DNA from: Methylocystis sp. H62
GTDB taxonomy: Bacteria > Pseudomonadota > Alphaproteobacteria > Rhizobiales > Beijerinckiaceae
Assembly (NCBI RefSeq): GCF_015709515.1
Contig: NZ_JADNQZ010000050.1
Coordinates: 92,440 to 156,439, forward strand
Direction of reading: 5' to 3'
Length of the DNA stretch: 64,000 nucleotides
Shown here: positions 37,557 through 46,557 of the stretch, one piece after another
How positions within the stretch are numbered: position 1 is the stretch's first letter
How the letters are laid out: each line of letters begins with the position of its first letter
The notes under the pieces: generated by a model
The model's database searches: none
Told to the model about the DNA's origin: nothing
The model's input: only the letters and a program-made list of their open reading frames with translations
Program-made: the position numbers and the translations under genes

Positions 37557-38273
37557 ATGCTCGAAGCGCGTAATCTCACCAAGCGTTACGACGGCGCCGA
37601 CGCGCCGGCGCTCGATCGTTTGAATTTGACCGTGCCGGCGGGCGAGGTGTTCTGCCTGCTCGGCCCCAACGGCGCCGGCAAGACGACGACCGTCAATCTC
37701 TTCTTGAATTTTATCCAGCCGACCGCAGGTCAGGCGCTCGTCTGCGGGATCGACGCGGCGGTTGATCCCTCGGCGGCGCGTGCGCTTCTCGCCTATATCC
37801 CCGAGCAGGTGATGCTCTACGGCGCGCTCACCGGCCTCGAGAATCTGCAATATTTCACCGAGATTTCCGGGGCCGAGGCGCCGCGCGAGACGCTTCTCTC
37901 GTTGCTCGCCGCCGCCGGCCTGCCGAGCGACGCCATCGATCGTTCCGTGCGCGGCTATTCCAAGGGCATGCGCCAGAAGGTCGGCGTCGCCATCGCGCTC
38001 GCAAGGCGCGCGCAGGCGCTCGTGCTCGATGAGCCGACCTCCGGCCTCGATCCGCTCGCGGCCAATGAATTCGCCGCGCTGATCGAGCGGCTGCGCAAGG
38101 ACGGCATGGCGGTGCTGATGGTCACGCATGACCTCTTCCTGGCCAAGCAATGCGGCACGAAGATCGGTATCATGGCGCAGGGGCGTCTTGCATCGGTCTT
38201 CGGCGCCGACGACGTCGATCATCTCGGGCTGGAGCGCGCCTACCTCGATCTCTTCGCGAGGGCGGCGGCGTGA
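37557..38273 (+). CDS. ABC transporter ATP-binding protein
   Basis: 238 residues with all ABC ATPase motifs: Walker A GPNGAGKTTTVN, Q-loop near YIPEQVMLYG, signature YSKGMRQKVGVAIA (a YSKGM variant common in ABC-2 exporters), Walker B ALVLDEPTSGLDP and the switch histidine in VTHDL. ATG 37557 has AAGGCGG upstream. It overlaps the first permease by 4 bases (GTGA) and would power the export system formed with the next two genes. The substrate is unknown; similar trios are annotated as ABC-2 type exporters. Confidence 0.92.
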   Translation: MLEARNLTKRYDGADAPALDRLNLTVPAGEVFCLLGPNGAGKTTTVNLFLNFIQPTAGQALVCGIDAAVDPSAARALLAYIPEQVMLYGALTGLENLQYFTEISGAEAPRETLLSLLAAAGLPSDAIDRSVRGYSKGMRQKVGVAIALARRAQALVLDEPTSGLDPLAANEFAALIERLRKDGMAVLMVTHDLFLAKQCGTKIGIMAQGRLASVFGADDVDHLGLERAYLDLFARAAA

Positions 38274-39748
38274 GCGATCTCGCGCTCGCCCCACTCGCCA
38301 CGACTGCGCCCCAGAAGAGCCGCTGGCGCGTCGTGCGCGCCGTCGCCGCCAAGGAATGGCTGGAGCTGTTCCGCGACCGTCGCCTCGTCTGGCTCTGCGC
38401 CTTCGTCGTCGCGCTGATGCTCGCCGCGCTCGCCTTCGGCTATGTCGAAAACGCCCGCATCCTGCGCGAGCGCGACGCGGCGGCGCAAGCCGATCGCGAC
38501 CTCTGGGTCGGACAGAGCGCCAAGAATCCGCACGCCGCCGCGCATTTCGGCCAATACGCGTTCAAGCCGTTGAGCCCGCTGGCGCTCGCCGATCCCGGCG
38601 TCGACGCCTATGTCGGCTCGGCGGTATGGCTCGAGGCGCATAAGCAGAACGAGACCCAGTTCAAACAGGCGCGCGACGGGGGCGTCGGCGCGCGGCTCGG
38701 TTCGCTGTCGCTCGCCTTCATCCTGCAGACGATCGCGCCGCTCATTGTCATCCTCATGGGTTTCGCCAGCTTCTCGGGCGAGCGGGAAAGCGGCACGCTG
38801 AAACAATTGCTCAGCGTCGGCGCCAGGCCGCGCGACATTCTCGCCGGCAAGGCGATGGCGCTCATCGGCGCCATATTCGCGCTGCTCGCGCCGGTCTTTT
38901 TCGGCGCGGCGCTCGCCCTCGTCTTCTTCGTCGATCGAGAACGCCTGTCGCTCGCCGATCAATTCCTTCGGCTCGGCGCGCTTGGCGCAGCCTATGCGGC
39001 CTATCTCGCGGGCTTCGCCTTTCTGGCGCTGGGCGTTTCGGCTTTGGCGAGAAACTCCCGCGCGGCGCTCGTGACGCTGCTCGCCTTCTGGCTCGCCAAT
39101 TCCTTTCTCGCGCCGCGCCTCGCCACGGACGCCGCGCGCGCCTTCGCGCCGACGCCGACATGGCAGGAATTTCGGGCGGGCGTCGCGCAGGACAAGGCGA
39201 AGACATTCGGCCATGACGAAAGCCATCCCGCCTTCGTCGCTTTCCGCGACGCGACGCTCAAGACATACGGCGTGTCGCGCATCGAGGATCTGCCGGTCAG
39301 CTTCCGCGGGCTTGCGCTCCGCAAGGACGATGAGAGCGGCTATGCGATCTTCGATCGCCACTTCGGCGCGCTGCAGTCGGCCTTCGACCGCCAGGACGCG
39401 CTGCGCGCCGCGCCCGGCTTCCTGTTCCCGCTGCTGGCGCTGCGGCCGATTTCCATGGCCTTCGCGGGCGTCGACAGCCGCAGCCAGTTCGATTTCGCGA
39501 CGGCCGCCGAGGCGCATCGGCGCGATATCCAAAACCAGGTCAGCGACAACCTCATCCATTTCGCCCACGACAATAGTTACGTCGCGGGCCCGGAGCTTTG
39601 GCGACAGATCGCCTCCTTCGCCTATCGGGCGCCCGGCGCGGTCTTCGCCCTCGGCTACAGCGCCCTCCCGATGATCGGCCTGTTCGCCTGGCTCGCGCTC
39701 GCTTGCGCTTTCGCGCTCTTCGCGGCGCGGCGACTGCGGCCGGTGTGA
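38270..39748 (+). CDS. ABC-2 type transporter permease (first of two)
   Basis: 492 residues starting from GTG 38270, which overlaps the ATPase stop. A short cytoplasmic start (RAVAAKEWLELFRDRR) leads into the first membrane helix (WLCAFVVALMLAALAFGYV). A large soluble segment follows, and then a cluster of membrane helices typical of ABC-2 permeases (FASFSGERESGTLKQLLSVG). A second soluble region near residues 300-430 is followed by a last helix. The GERESGTLKQLLS motif is the usual cytoplasmic loop contacting the ATPase. Confidence 0.85.
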   Translation: MSDLALAPLATTAPQKSRWRVVRAVAAKEWLELFRDRRLVWLCAFVVALMLAALAFGYVENARILRERDAAAQADRDLWVGQSAKNPHAAAHFGQYAFKPLSPLALADPGVDAYVGSAVWLEAHKQNETQFKQARDGGVGARLGSLSLAFILQTIAPLIVILMGFASFSGERESGTLKQLLSVGARPRDILAGKAMALIGAIFALLAPVFFGAALALVFFVDRERLSLADQFLRLGALGAAYAAYLAGFAFLALGVSALARNSRAALVTLLAFWLANSFLAPRLATDAARAFAPTPTWQEFRAGVAQDKAKTFGHDESHPAFVAFRDATLKTYGVSRIEDLPVSFRGLALRKDDESGYAIFDRHFGALQSAFDRQDALRAAPGFLFPLLALRPISMAFAGVDSRSQFDFATAAEAHRRDIQNQVSDNLIHFAHDNSYVAGPELWRQIASFAYRAPGAVFALGYSALPMIGLFAWLALACAFALFAARRLRPV

Positions 39749-39756
39749 GGCACGCT

Positions 39757-41217
39757 ATGGGATCGGCTTTCTTCGCAGGCGTGCGTTTCGAGGCGCGCAT
39801 GATGCGCCGTGACGGCGCGATCTGGTTTGCGCTGCTGGCGTTGGCGGGCGTCGCGCTGTTCGCCCTTGCGATGGGCGCTTCGCGCGTCGCGGCGCAACAG
39901 GCGGCCATCGCGGGCGCCCGCGCCGACGAGACGCAGCGCCTCACAAACCTTCAGAAGACGCTGGCGCAATTGCAGCAGGGCGAGACGCAGGGAAAGGCCG
40001 CGCCGGAGCCGCCGCCGTTTCGCGATCCGCGCAACGCCGCCTTCATGGGCGGAGGCCCCGCCGCGGCGGTCGCCGCGCTCGCGCCCGCGCCCTTGGCGCT
40101 CGTCGCGACCGGGCAGAGCGACCTGCTTCCGCCCGCCGTCCGGGTGACGACGGGCTCGAAGGACGGTTTTCTCTTCGCCGACGAGATCGACAATCCCGCT
40201 AATCTGATGTCGGGCGCGACCGATCTCGCCTTCGTCGTCGTCTTCGTCTATCCGCTCGTCGTTCTGGCGATGGCCTTCAATCTGCTCGCCGGCGAGCGCG
40301 AGCAGGGAACGCTGGCGATGAATCTGGCCTCGGCGCGCCGGCCCAGCGCCGCGCTCGCCGGCAAGCTCGCCGCGCGCGTCGCCGCGCCGATCGCCGTGAC
40401 GCTTCTCGCCGTCGCCGCTGGCGTCGGGATCTTCGCCGGCTGGGAGCGGCTTGCCTCGCCCGGCTTCGCGGCGTTGCTCATCGTGGTGCTGCTGTATGGC
40501 CTGTTCTGGGCGGCGCTGGCCGCCGCGGTCGACGGGCTCGGCCGGAGCTCCGCCTTCAACGCGCTGACGCTGATCGGCGCCTGGTTGGCGATCACCATGA
40601 TCCTGCCGGCCGCGATCAACAGTATCGCCGCCTTCGCCCATCCCGCGCCGTCGCGCATCGACATGGTGCTCGCGGCCCGGGCGGCCTCGATCGACGCCGA
40701 CCGCGCCCGCGACGCATCGCTCGCGCGCTACGCCGACGAACATGGCGGCGGCGGCAAGCCGGCGGGCGGCGGCGGCGCGCAGGAGGCGACGCTGCGGCGT
40801 CTGGCGACGCAGGAGGCGGCGTTTCAGCGCGTCGAAGCGATCGTCGCCGAACATGACGCGCAGCTTGCGCGCCAGCGCGACATGGCGGACAGGCTCGGCT
40901 ATCTCTCGCCCGCCTATCTGACCTATCAGGCGATGGCCGACATCGCCGGCGCCGGGGAGAAGCGCTATCGCGCCTTTCTCGACCGCATCCGCGCTTTTCA
41001 CCTCGACTGGCGCGAATTCTTCCTGTCCCGCGCCAAGGCGGGCGCGTCGCTGACCGCGCAGGATTACGCCGCCATGCCGAAATTCACCCAGGCGGACGAA
41101 GAGTTGATGGGACCCGCGCCGGCCGGAATTGCCGGTCCGCTCATCGGCGTTGCGCTGCCCGCCTTGCTGCTCGCGGCGCTCGCCATGCGCGGATACCGCC
41201 GCGCCGCGCCGGGATGA
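39757..41217 (+). CDS. ABC-2 type transporter permease (second, DUF3526-like)
   Basis: 486 residues from ATG 39757, 8 bases after the previous stop. Same layout as its neighbour: one N-terminal helix (AIWFALLALAGVALFALAMG), a soluble domain, a helix cluster with LLAGEREQGTLAMNLASARR, a second soluble region with many basic and alanine residues, and a final helix (LIGVALPALLLAALAM). With the ATPase and first permease it forms an exporter of unknown substrate. The last 63 bases are repeated at 43987-44049 beyond the GTPase gene, so the 3' end appears to be an insertion site. Confidence 0.85.
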   Translation: MGSAFFAGVRFEARMMRRDGAIWFALLALAGVALFALAMGASRVAAQQAAIAGARADETQRLTNLQKTLAQLQQGETQGKAAPEPPPFRDPRNAAFMGGGPAAAVAALAPAPLALVATGQSDLLPPAVRVTTGSKDGFLFADEIDNPANLMSGATDLAFVVVFVYPLVVLAMAFNLLAGEREQGTLAMNLASARRPSAALAGKLAARVAAPIAVTLLAVAAGVGIFAGWERLASPGFAALLIVVLLYGLFWAALAAAVDGLGRSSAFNALTLIGAWLAITMILPAAINSIAAFAHPAPSRIDMVLAARAASIDADRARDASLARYADEHGGGGKPAGGGGAQEATLRRLATQEAAFQRVEAIVAEHDAQLARQRDMADRLGYLSPAYLTYQAMADIAGAGEKRYRAFLDRIRAFHLDWREFFLSRAKAGASLTAQDYAAMPKFTQADEELMGPAPAGIAGPLIGVALPALLLAALAMRGYRRAAPG

Positions 41218-41469
41218 GAAGGTGCCAAACAGTGTCCCATTTAGAATTTCTGCTTACGACCCGTATCAGCCGCCCACCGAGTGAATGATGAATGACTCGG
41301 TTCGACCCAAAGTGGGAATCGTTTTCCTCGACCGCTATGGCTGAAATGGGAGCTTAGCGGACCTTGAAAATGTCCACTTGTTAATGCGGGTCAGCCACTT
41401 GGCGATTGTAACTGATACCGCGACCACGTGAGCGACTGAAACTTGGTCTTTAGTGCGAACCAGGTCGGC

Positions 41470-43734
41470 TCATCCAAGAGCCTCCCCAATCAGCATGCCG
41501 CCCGCTGCCTCGATAGCTTCGCCTACTAGGCTCTGCATCTCCCGCAGCAGGTCGGTCGATCTATGGTCGAGCACAGGCCCCGGCACAGGAACATTTTCGA
41601 TGTAAACTGATTGGATCCCCCGTGCGCGTTCGAAGGTTGAGCCGCGACCGGAAAGGTGGAAGGCGCGCGTCCATCGGCCGTATCCGGCCTCGATCAAACG
41701 CTGCTCAGCCAAAGGTCCTAGGCGTTTGAAGACCTCTCGCTGGACGAGGCCCAGGGCGGACTCGGCCTCCTCCTCTGATGGTTGCTTGCCATCCCACCGC
41801 AGCGGCGTATCAAGGTAGCGTGTGATCCATTCCGACAGGCGGCCGAGGAGTTCGGCCACCGGCATTAGGTCGCGATACTCGTAATTGTCGATACGTAGCG
41901 CCACGCGACGGTTAAGGGCCTTGACCTCGGCCCAGTGGGCGCGTCGCACGTTCGGCGCGCCTCCCAGGCTGAGGATTGCGTCCCAGCGGCTGTGAAACTC
42001 AGCTACTGCACCCTGGATCGAAAACAGCAGGCGAGCTAGCTCGTAGACCGGCCTTACCTGCACGGAAGCCGCGTTGGCAAAGCCAACCTTCTCGAAGTGG
42101 GCGAGCAGGCGTAGCAGCTCAGCCGCAGGCGCCGGGTTTTTGTCAGTGATGACCCGATCGAGATAGCCTAACATGAAGCAACGCTCGTCGATGTCGCGGC
42201 TGATGGCCCGAATGACGGGGACGCCGACGACTTCGCGCAGGCTGGCCAGGGCTTGGTTCACCGTGGCCATGACGTGGGCCCGCTGGTCGGCCTGAGTAGG
42301 AAGGTTGGCTTGGCGCTTGAGCAGATCGAAGCTCGTGAATGCAATCGCCAACTTGTCGTGGTGTCCGCTAGCGGCCACGGCGCGCATGACCGAAGTTGGA
42401 GTATCGAGCATGGGCGTCTTGGCCGTGTCAACGAGGAGGATGACGTCGACCTGATCGAAGCGGCTGGTGATGTGAGAAGTCACACCGGTTGCGGAATCCT
42501 TTGCATGGCCCAGTCCCTCGCCATCAAGGAGGACAAGCTTGCGTTCGCCGTTGCCGAAATGGGGTGCGAATGGGCCGCGGATGCGGATGCCATCCACCAG
42601 CGGCGTTAAGAGCGTTCCGAATGACGGCGCCCAGTTGCTCGACAGGCGACGGATAGTCCGGATGAACTCGTCGCGGTCGTCAGATGCGAACACCCAAGAT
42701 TCTGGCCAGCCGCCCGGGCGGCGGGTCAAACCCTCGTTCAGCCGGTCGAATCGCTTGCGTAATTCGTCCATAATGTCGCCGACCAATTCATCGAAGTCGG
42801 GCAGCGTCTGTAGGCACTCCTCAAAAAGGTCCTGGGCCGCATCGCGGTCTTCCTTAATCAAGGATTCGATCTCAACGCCAAGGTCAGCCTTGGCCTTGGC
42901 CGCAAGCACGCGGATGCGCGCCACATAGCCCTGAAGGGTCGCCTGCATCCTGGCGATTTCCTCGGCGACGGGGACATCTTCGCCTTCGGCTTCGAAAGCG
43001 GTGGGTTCATCACCGAAGCCGTCTTCATCGTCGGCCTGCGCTACCAGACCCTGACCCCAGGACCCGAGGACGTAGCTGAGCCGAAAGCGCATGTCGCGGT
43101 GCTGCAGCAGGCGTTCGGCAATCTTGGCATCGGGCTGTTCGTCCCAGAGGACAGCGCCGGCATCGGCGACGCATTCATAGACCAAGGTCTGGACTGTCCA
43201 TTCATTGAAGAAGGTCGCCACGCAATTATAGTATTCGCCCGGCGCGGTAATGACTTCGATGTCGGAGATGGTAGTCCGCGACGCTGACGTAGAGGGGAAG
43301 CGGTCGCGCTCTGGGTGTGAGCCGATGAATTGGCGCAACAACGAGGTCTTGCCGACGCCCGTGGGGCCGATCAGCAGGACGCGGAAATATCCGTCCTCCT
43401 TGCCGGGCAGGCCGATCTTTTGACTGCGTACATCGAAAGAGCGCGTCGTGGGCGTAGTGAGGTCTTCGTAGAAGGCGCGCACCACTACGTCGTCGAACAA
43501 TTCGGCGGCGGCAGACTGGCGGTGGACCGAGAACCAACTCTCGTCGGACAGCAGTGTGTTGATCTGCTCGCGGAGTTCCTCGGCGCGTGCCTCATCGGTA
43601 GTGCCGGCGCTTCGGCGCATCTTTCGGCCAGGCTTGCCTCGCTGGTCAGTCTTCATCGGGTGGCGGAAGGTCAGCACCCACGTGGCGCCTTCCTTAGGGC
43701 GGACCTTAGCGGCAGTGTAACGAGGTTCAGTCAT
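41470..43734 (-). CDS. Large P-loop GTPase-like protein with integrase-arm-like N-terminus
   Basis: 754 residues, not recognised as a named family. Residues ~1-65 (TWVLTFRHPM, GRKMRRSAGTTDEARAEELR, INTLLSD) look like the arm-type DNA-binding domain of tyrosine integrases. The P-loop GPTGVGKTS is at residues 123-131. After a ~270-residue insertion rich in acidic and helical sequence come a G3-like LLDGEGLGH (404-407), VDVILLVDTAKTPML and AFTSFD, the last in the position of the G4 motif although it is not a canonical NKxD. The C-terminal ~280 residues are mostly helical. GTPases with long helical arms include dynamin-like and other large stress or defence proteins; that role is inference. ATG 43734 is overlapped upstream by a GGAAC repeat motif. 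Confidence 0.75.
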   Translation of the reverse strand: MTEPRYTAAKVRPKEGATWVLTFRHPMKTDQRGKPGRKMRRSAGTTDEARAEELREQINTLLSDESWFSVHRQSAAAELFDDVVVRAFYEDLTTPTTRSFDVRSQKIGLPGKEDGYFRVLLIGPTGVGKTSLLRQFIGSHPERDRFPSTSASRTTISDIEVITAPGEYYNCVATFFNEWTVQTLVYECVADAGAVLWDEQPDAKIAERLLQHRDMRFRLSYVLGSWGQGLVAQADDEDGFGDEPTAFEAEGEDVPVAEEIARMQATLQGYVARIRVLAAKAKADLGVEIESLIKEDRDAAQDLFEECLQTLPDFDELVGDIMDELRKRFDRLNEGLTRRPGGWPESWVFASDDRDEFIRTIRRLSSNWAPSFGTLLTPLVDGIRIRGPFAPHFGNGERKLVLLDGEGLGHAKDSATGVTSHITSRFDQVDVILLVDTAKTPMLDTPTSVMRAVAASGHHDKLAIAFTSFDLLKRQANLPTQADQRAHVMATVNQALASLREVVGVPVIRAISRDIDERCFMLGYLDRVITDKNPAPAAELLRLLAHFEKVGFANAASVQVRPVYELARLLFSIQGAVAEFHSRWDAILSLGGAPNVRRAHWAEVKALNRRVALRIDNYEYRDLMPVAELLGRLSEWITRYLDTPLRWDGKQPSEEEAESALGLVQREVFKRLGPLAEQRLIEAGYGRWTRAFHLSGRGSTFERARGIQSVYIENVPVPGPVLDHRSTDLLREMQSLVGEAIEAAGGMLIGEALG

Positions 43735-43737
43735 GTG

Positions 43738-43818
43738 ATTGTTCCAGAATGTTCCTGAACATCTCGATACCTAAGGAGCGGGATAATGTCAAGCACCTGT
43801 GGAACAGTGTGGAACAAT
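43738..43818. promoter_or_regulatory. Inverted pair of GGAAC-N5-GGAACAAT motifs at the GTPase promoter
   Basis: On the minus strand, GGAACATTCTGGAACAAT occupies 43755-43738, ending 3 bases before the GTPase ATG. On the plus strand, GGAACAGTGTGGAACAAT occupies 43801-43818. The two face away from each other across 45 bases; a dyad ATGTTC-CT-GAACAT lies at about 43749-43762. This looks like an autoregulatory operator or a recombinase binding region. Confidence 0.5.
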
Positions 43819-43986
43819 CTCCTACGTGCCTCTCTTCCTCAGTGGGGCGCTTGGATTCCGCTTGCAGGCTTGCGCCCACAAGGTCTGATTCCGGTCGATT
43901 CGTCCTTTGACAGTTTGCTCGAAAACACCCGCTCTTGCGCGAAGCGGCCATCCCGCCTGCCAAGCCGTTTTTCACCCACACTACCC

Positions 43987-44049
43987 CTGCCGGCCTTGCT
44001 GCTAGCCGCGCTCGCCATGCGCGGCTATCAGCGCGCCTTGCCGCGCTAG
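43987..44049 (+). pseudogene. Displaced 3' end of the ABC permease gene
   Basis: 63 bases, ungapped, about 79% identical to 41155-41217. It encodes LPALLLAALAMRGYQRALPR-stop, against LPALLLAALAMRGYRRAAPG-stop in the intact gene. Upstream sequence is unrelated. It is the mirror of the ecm case: the far end of an insertion at the 3' end of a gene. An ORF starting at ATG 43786 runs into it by chance but has no other protein-like features. Confidence 0.75.
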
Positions 44050-44150
44050 TGCGGCGCAGGCAGGCCAGTTGCGTCTCCGGCCAAATGGCGGCATGTAGGG
44101 CGCAAATTTGCTCAGCGCCTACAGGCGCCTCGACTTCCGGAAAGTACAGA

Positions 44151-45824
44151 ATGACCGCAGCCGTCGCGACGAAACTTGAAGCCGCCGATTGGACCAGCGA
44201 CGCGAAAGAGGCGCTCGCCGCCGTCGAGGCGCTTTACAAGGACGCGCTCGCCAGCGTGCGCGCCCGCGTCACCAAGGACGGCAAGCTTTCCAGCGAACTG
44301 ATCGAGGCCGACCAGCACGCCGCCCACGGGCTCGCCTGGCTCGCGACCTATATCCAGGGCCTGCGCGAACTCGTCGACTACGCCGAGCGCCTCTCGGCGG
44401 AGGGCGCCTATGGCGAGACCGAGGAACTCCTAAACCAGATCGGCTTCGCCGAATTCCTCGCGCAAGTATACGGCGGCATCCCGATGAGCCAGGGCGAGAT
44501 CGTCCGGCTCTCGGATTTCGGGCTTTCAAGCCAGCAGATCGCGGCGCGGCGTCCCGCCTGCGTCGACCGGCTGATCCTCACCGGAAACACGCCGGCGAAC
44601 CGCGCCCGCCTCGCCGAACTCATCGACCACCATGCGGCGGCGGAAACCATCGGCGCGTCCGGCCTCGACGACACGCTCGAAGCGATCCGTAGCGAGATGC
44701 GCAAATTCGCTTCCGCCAATGTCACGCCCTATGCGCATGACTGGCATTCGAAGAATGACTACATCCCGCTCGACGTCATCTCCGGCCTCGCCGATCTGGG
44801 CGTCTTCGGCCTGACGATTCCCGAAGAATATGGCGGCTCGGGCATGGGCAAGATCGCCATGTGCGTCGTCTCCGAGGAGCTGTCGCGCGCCTATATCGGC
44901 GTCGGCTCGCTCGGCACGCGTTCGGAAATCGCCGCCGAACTGATCCTCGTCGGCGGGACAGAGGCGCAGAAGAAGAAATATCTCCCCAAGATCGCTGCGG
45001 GCGACATCCTGCCGACCGCCGTCTTCACCGAGCCCAACAACGGCTCCGATCTTGCCGGTCTGCGCACCCGCGCGACGCTGGAGGGCGGCGTCTACAAGGT
45101 CTTCGGCAACAAGACCTGGATCACCCATCCGGTCCGCGCCGATCTGATGACGCTGCTCGTGCGCACCAATCCGAATGAGAAGGGCTATAAGGGCCTTTCC
45201 ATGCTGCTCGCCGAAAAGCCGCGCGGCACTGACGAGAATCCGTTTCCCGCCAAGGGCATGACCGGCGGCGAGATCGAAGTGCTCGGCTATCGCGGCATGA
45301 AGGAGTTCGAGATCGGCTTCGACAATTTCGAAGTGCCGGCGGAAAATCTTCTCGGCGGCGAGGAGGGCAAGGGCTTCAAGCAGCTCATGGAGACCTTCGA
45401 GTCGGCCCGCATCCAGACCGCGGCGCGCGCGCTCGGCGTCGCCCAATGCGCCCTCGACCTCGGCCTGAAATACGCCAGGGAGCGCATTCAGTTCGGCAAG
45501 CCGCTGTTCTCCTTCCCGCGCGTCTTCAACAAGATCGTCTCCATGGCGATCGAGATTCACGTCGCCCGCCAGATCACCTATTTCGCCGCGCGCGAGAAGG
45601 ACGAGGGCAAGCGCTGCGATCTCGAGGCGGGGATGGCGAAGCTGCTTGGCGCGCGCGTCGCCTGGGCGGCGGCGGACAATGCCCTGCAGATCCACGGCGG
45701 CAACGGCTTCGCGCTCGAATATCCGGTCTCACGCGTGCTCTGCGACGCCCGCATCCTCAACATTTTTGAAGGCGCGGCCGAGATTCAGGCGCAGGTGATC
45801 GCGCGGCGGCTGCTGGAGGGATAA
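44151..45824 (+). CDS. mcd: (2S)-Methylsuccinyl-CoA dehydrogenase (acyl-CoA dehydrogenase family)
   Basis: A flavoprotein of 557 residues. The N-terminal ~170 residues are an extension absent from short-chain acyl-CoA dehydrogenases (MTAAVATKLEAADWTSDAKE to about DDTLEAI); a full ACAD fold follows. Landmarks are IPEEYGGSGMGKIAMCVVSE, AVFTEPNNGSDLAGLRTRA, NKTWITHPVRADLMTLLVR and IHGGNGFALEYPVSRVL. An extension of this length is characteristic of methylsuccinyl-CoA dehydrogenase of the ethylmalonyl-CoA pathway, which oxidises methylsuccinyl-CoA to mesaconyl-CoA. Co-location with ccr and ecm supports the call. ATG 44151 has GGAAAG upstream. Confidence 0.87.
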   Translation: MTAAVATKLEAADWTSDAKEALAAVEALYKDALASVRARVTKDGKLSSELIEADQHAAHGLAWLATYIQGLRELVDYAERLSAEGAYGETEELLNQIGFAEFLAQVYGGIPMSQGEIVRLSDFGLSSQQIAARRPACVDRLILTGNTPANRARLAELIDHHAAAETIGASGLDDTLEAIRSEMRKFASANVTPYAHDWHSKNDYIPLDVISGLADLGVFGLTIPEEYGGSGMGKIAMCVVSEELSRAYIGVGSLGTRSEIAAELILVGGTEAQKKKYLPKIAAGDILPTAVFTEPNNGSDLAGLRTRATLEGGVYKVFGNKTWITHPVRADLMTLLVRTNPNEKGYKGLSMLLAEKPRGTDENPFPAKGMTGGEIEVLGYRGMKEFEIGFDNFEVPAENLLGGEEGKGFKQLMETFESARIQTAARALGVAQCALDLGLKYARERIQFGKPLFSFPRVFNKIVSMAIEIHVARQITYFAAREKDEGKRCDLEAGMAKLLGARVAWAAADNALQIHGGNGFALEYPVSRVLCDARILNIFEGAAEIQAQVIARRLLEG

Positions 45825-45852
45825 GGACGGCGGACGGGAAAAAGGGCCTGGC

Positions 45853-46104
45853 ATGAGCATTTCGGCTAAGTCCCTGCGCTTTGACGACGACAGCATGTGG
45901 GTCGAACTGTCGGATGGACGCACGCTCGGCGTGCCGCTCGTTTGGTTCCCGCGTCTTCTGCATGCGACACGGGCGCAGCGACTCGCTTACGAGATCAGCC
46001 GCAAAGGGCTGCATTGGGACGAACTCGACGAGGATATCTCCATCGAAGGGCTGCTCGCCGGCCGCGGCGACGAGACGCGACACACGCCGGTGGCGGCGCA
46101 GTAG
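45853..46104 (+). CDS. DUF2442 domain protein
   Basis: 83 residues: SISAKSLRFDDDSMWVELSD, then GRTLGVPLVWFPRLLHAT, the pattern of the small DUF2442 family. Members are often paired with DUF4160 proteins and are sometimes proposed as toxin-antitoxin-like modules; no DUF4160 partner is visible here. It starts 28 bases after mcd and could be co-transcribed with it. Function unknown. Confidence 0.8.
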   Translation: MSISAKSLRFDDDSMWVELSDGRTLGVPLVWFPRLLHATRAQRLAYEISRKGLHWDELDEDISIEGLLAGRGDETRHTPVAAQ

Positions 46105-46219
46105 GGCCCAAGGAGCGCCGACGCGCTCTCATTCGCTGCCGTCTCAAAAGATTGAAGCTTTTCGTCGCGCAGTCGTGAGCGCTCTGGAATAAACCAGCGG
46201 GCGCGCGCATAATGTGGCC

Positions 46220-46414
46220 ATGCGCGAAACAGATCTCTTCACGTCCAGAATTGAGCCTGACCCCCTCTACGCGGGGCGGTTCCGTTGGACTGTCTGCGAG
46301 GGGTCACAGATTCATCTGCGGTCCCCGCATTCCTACGCGACCAAGCGCGAGGCTGAGCAGGAAGCAGACAAGGCGCTGCAAAAGCTCGCGTCCACATGGA
46401 CGGGCAAGCGCTAA
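46220..46414 (+). CDS. Small hypothetical protein (64 aa)
   Basis: MRETDLFTSRIEPDPLYAGR, then FRWTVCEGSQIHLRSPHSYA and a helix TKREAEQEADKALQKLA. The mix of beta-like start and amphipathic helix looks protein-like and the codon use is genome-typical. GTG 46214 is an alternative start. I do not recognise the family. An overlapping frame from 46212 looks like a shadow. Confidence 0.5.
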   Translation: MRETDLFTSRIEPDPLYAGRFRWTVCEGSQIHLRSPHSYATKREAEQEADKALQKLASTWTGKR

Positions 46415-46557
46415 CCAAGCCATCGCCAGCGCGACCTCGACGAACGGGTAACCCGCGTGTTCGACATCCCCGGGGCGCAGTCGAAGACCCGTAGCTACTT
46501 CGCGTTATCTCGGTTCACGACCTTCCTCGCGCGCGCCCGGCGCCTTACCTTCCACTC

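Larger units (their letters stand above)
41218..43986. mobile_element. Putative single-gene integrated island behind the ABC permease
   Basis: Bounded on the left by the permease stop codon and on the right by a second copy of the permease's last 63 bases. It holds one gene, a 754-residue GTPase on the minus strand, plus about 250 bases on each side without a recognisable gene. Its codon use is less extreme in GC than the neighbours. CCGAGT/ACTCGG at 41277-41300 is a weak hairpin after the GTPase gene. No recombinase is visible, apart from an integrase-arm-like stretch in the GTPase itself. Confidence 0.5.

Noticed and set aside
43738..43818. GGAAC blocks as EcfG stress promoters for the GTPase gene
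   Set aside because: None of the four GGAAC blocks, read on its own strand, is followed by GTT at 16 or 17 bases, unlike the site at 59696-59722.
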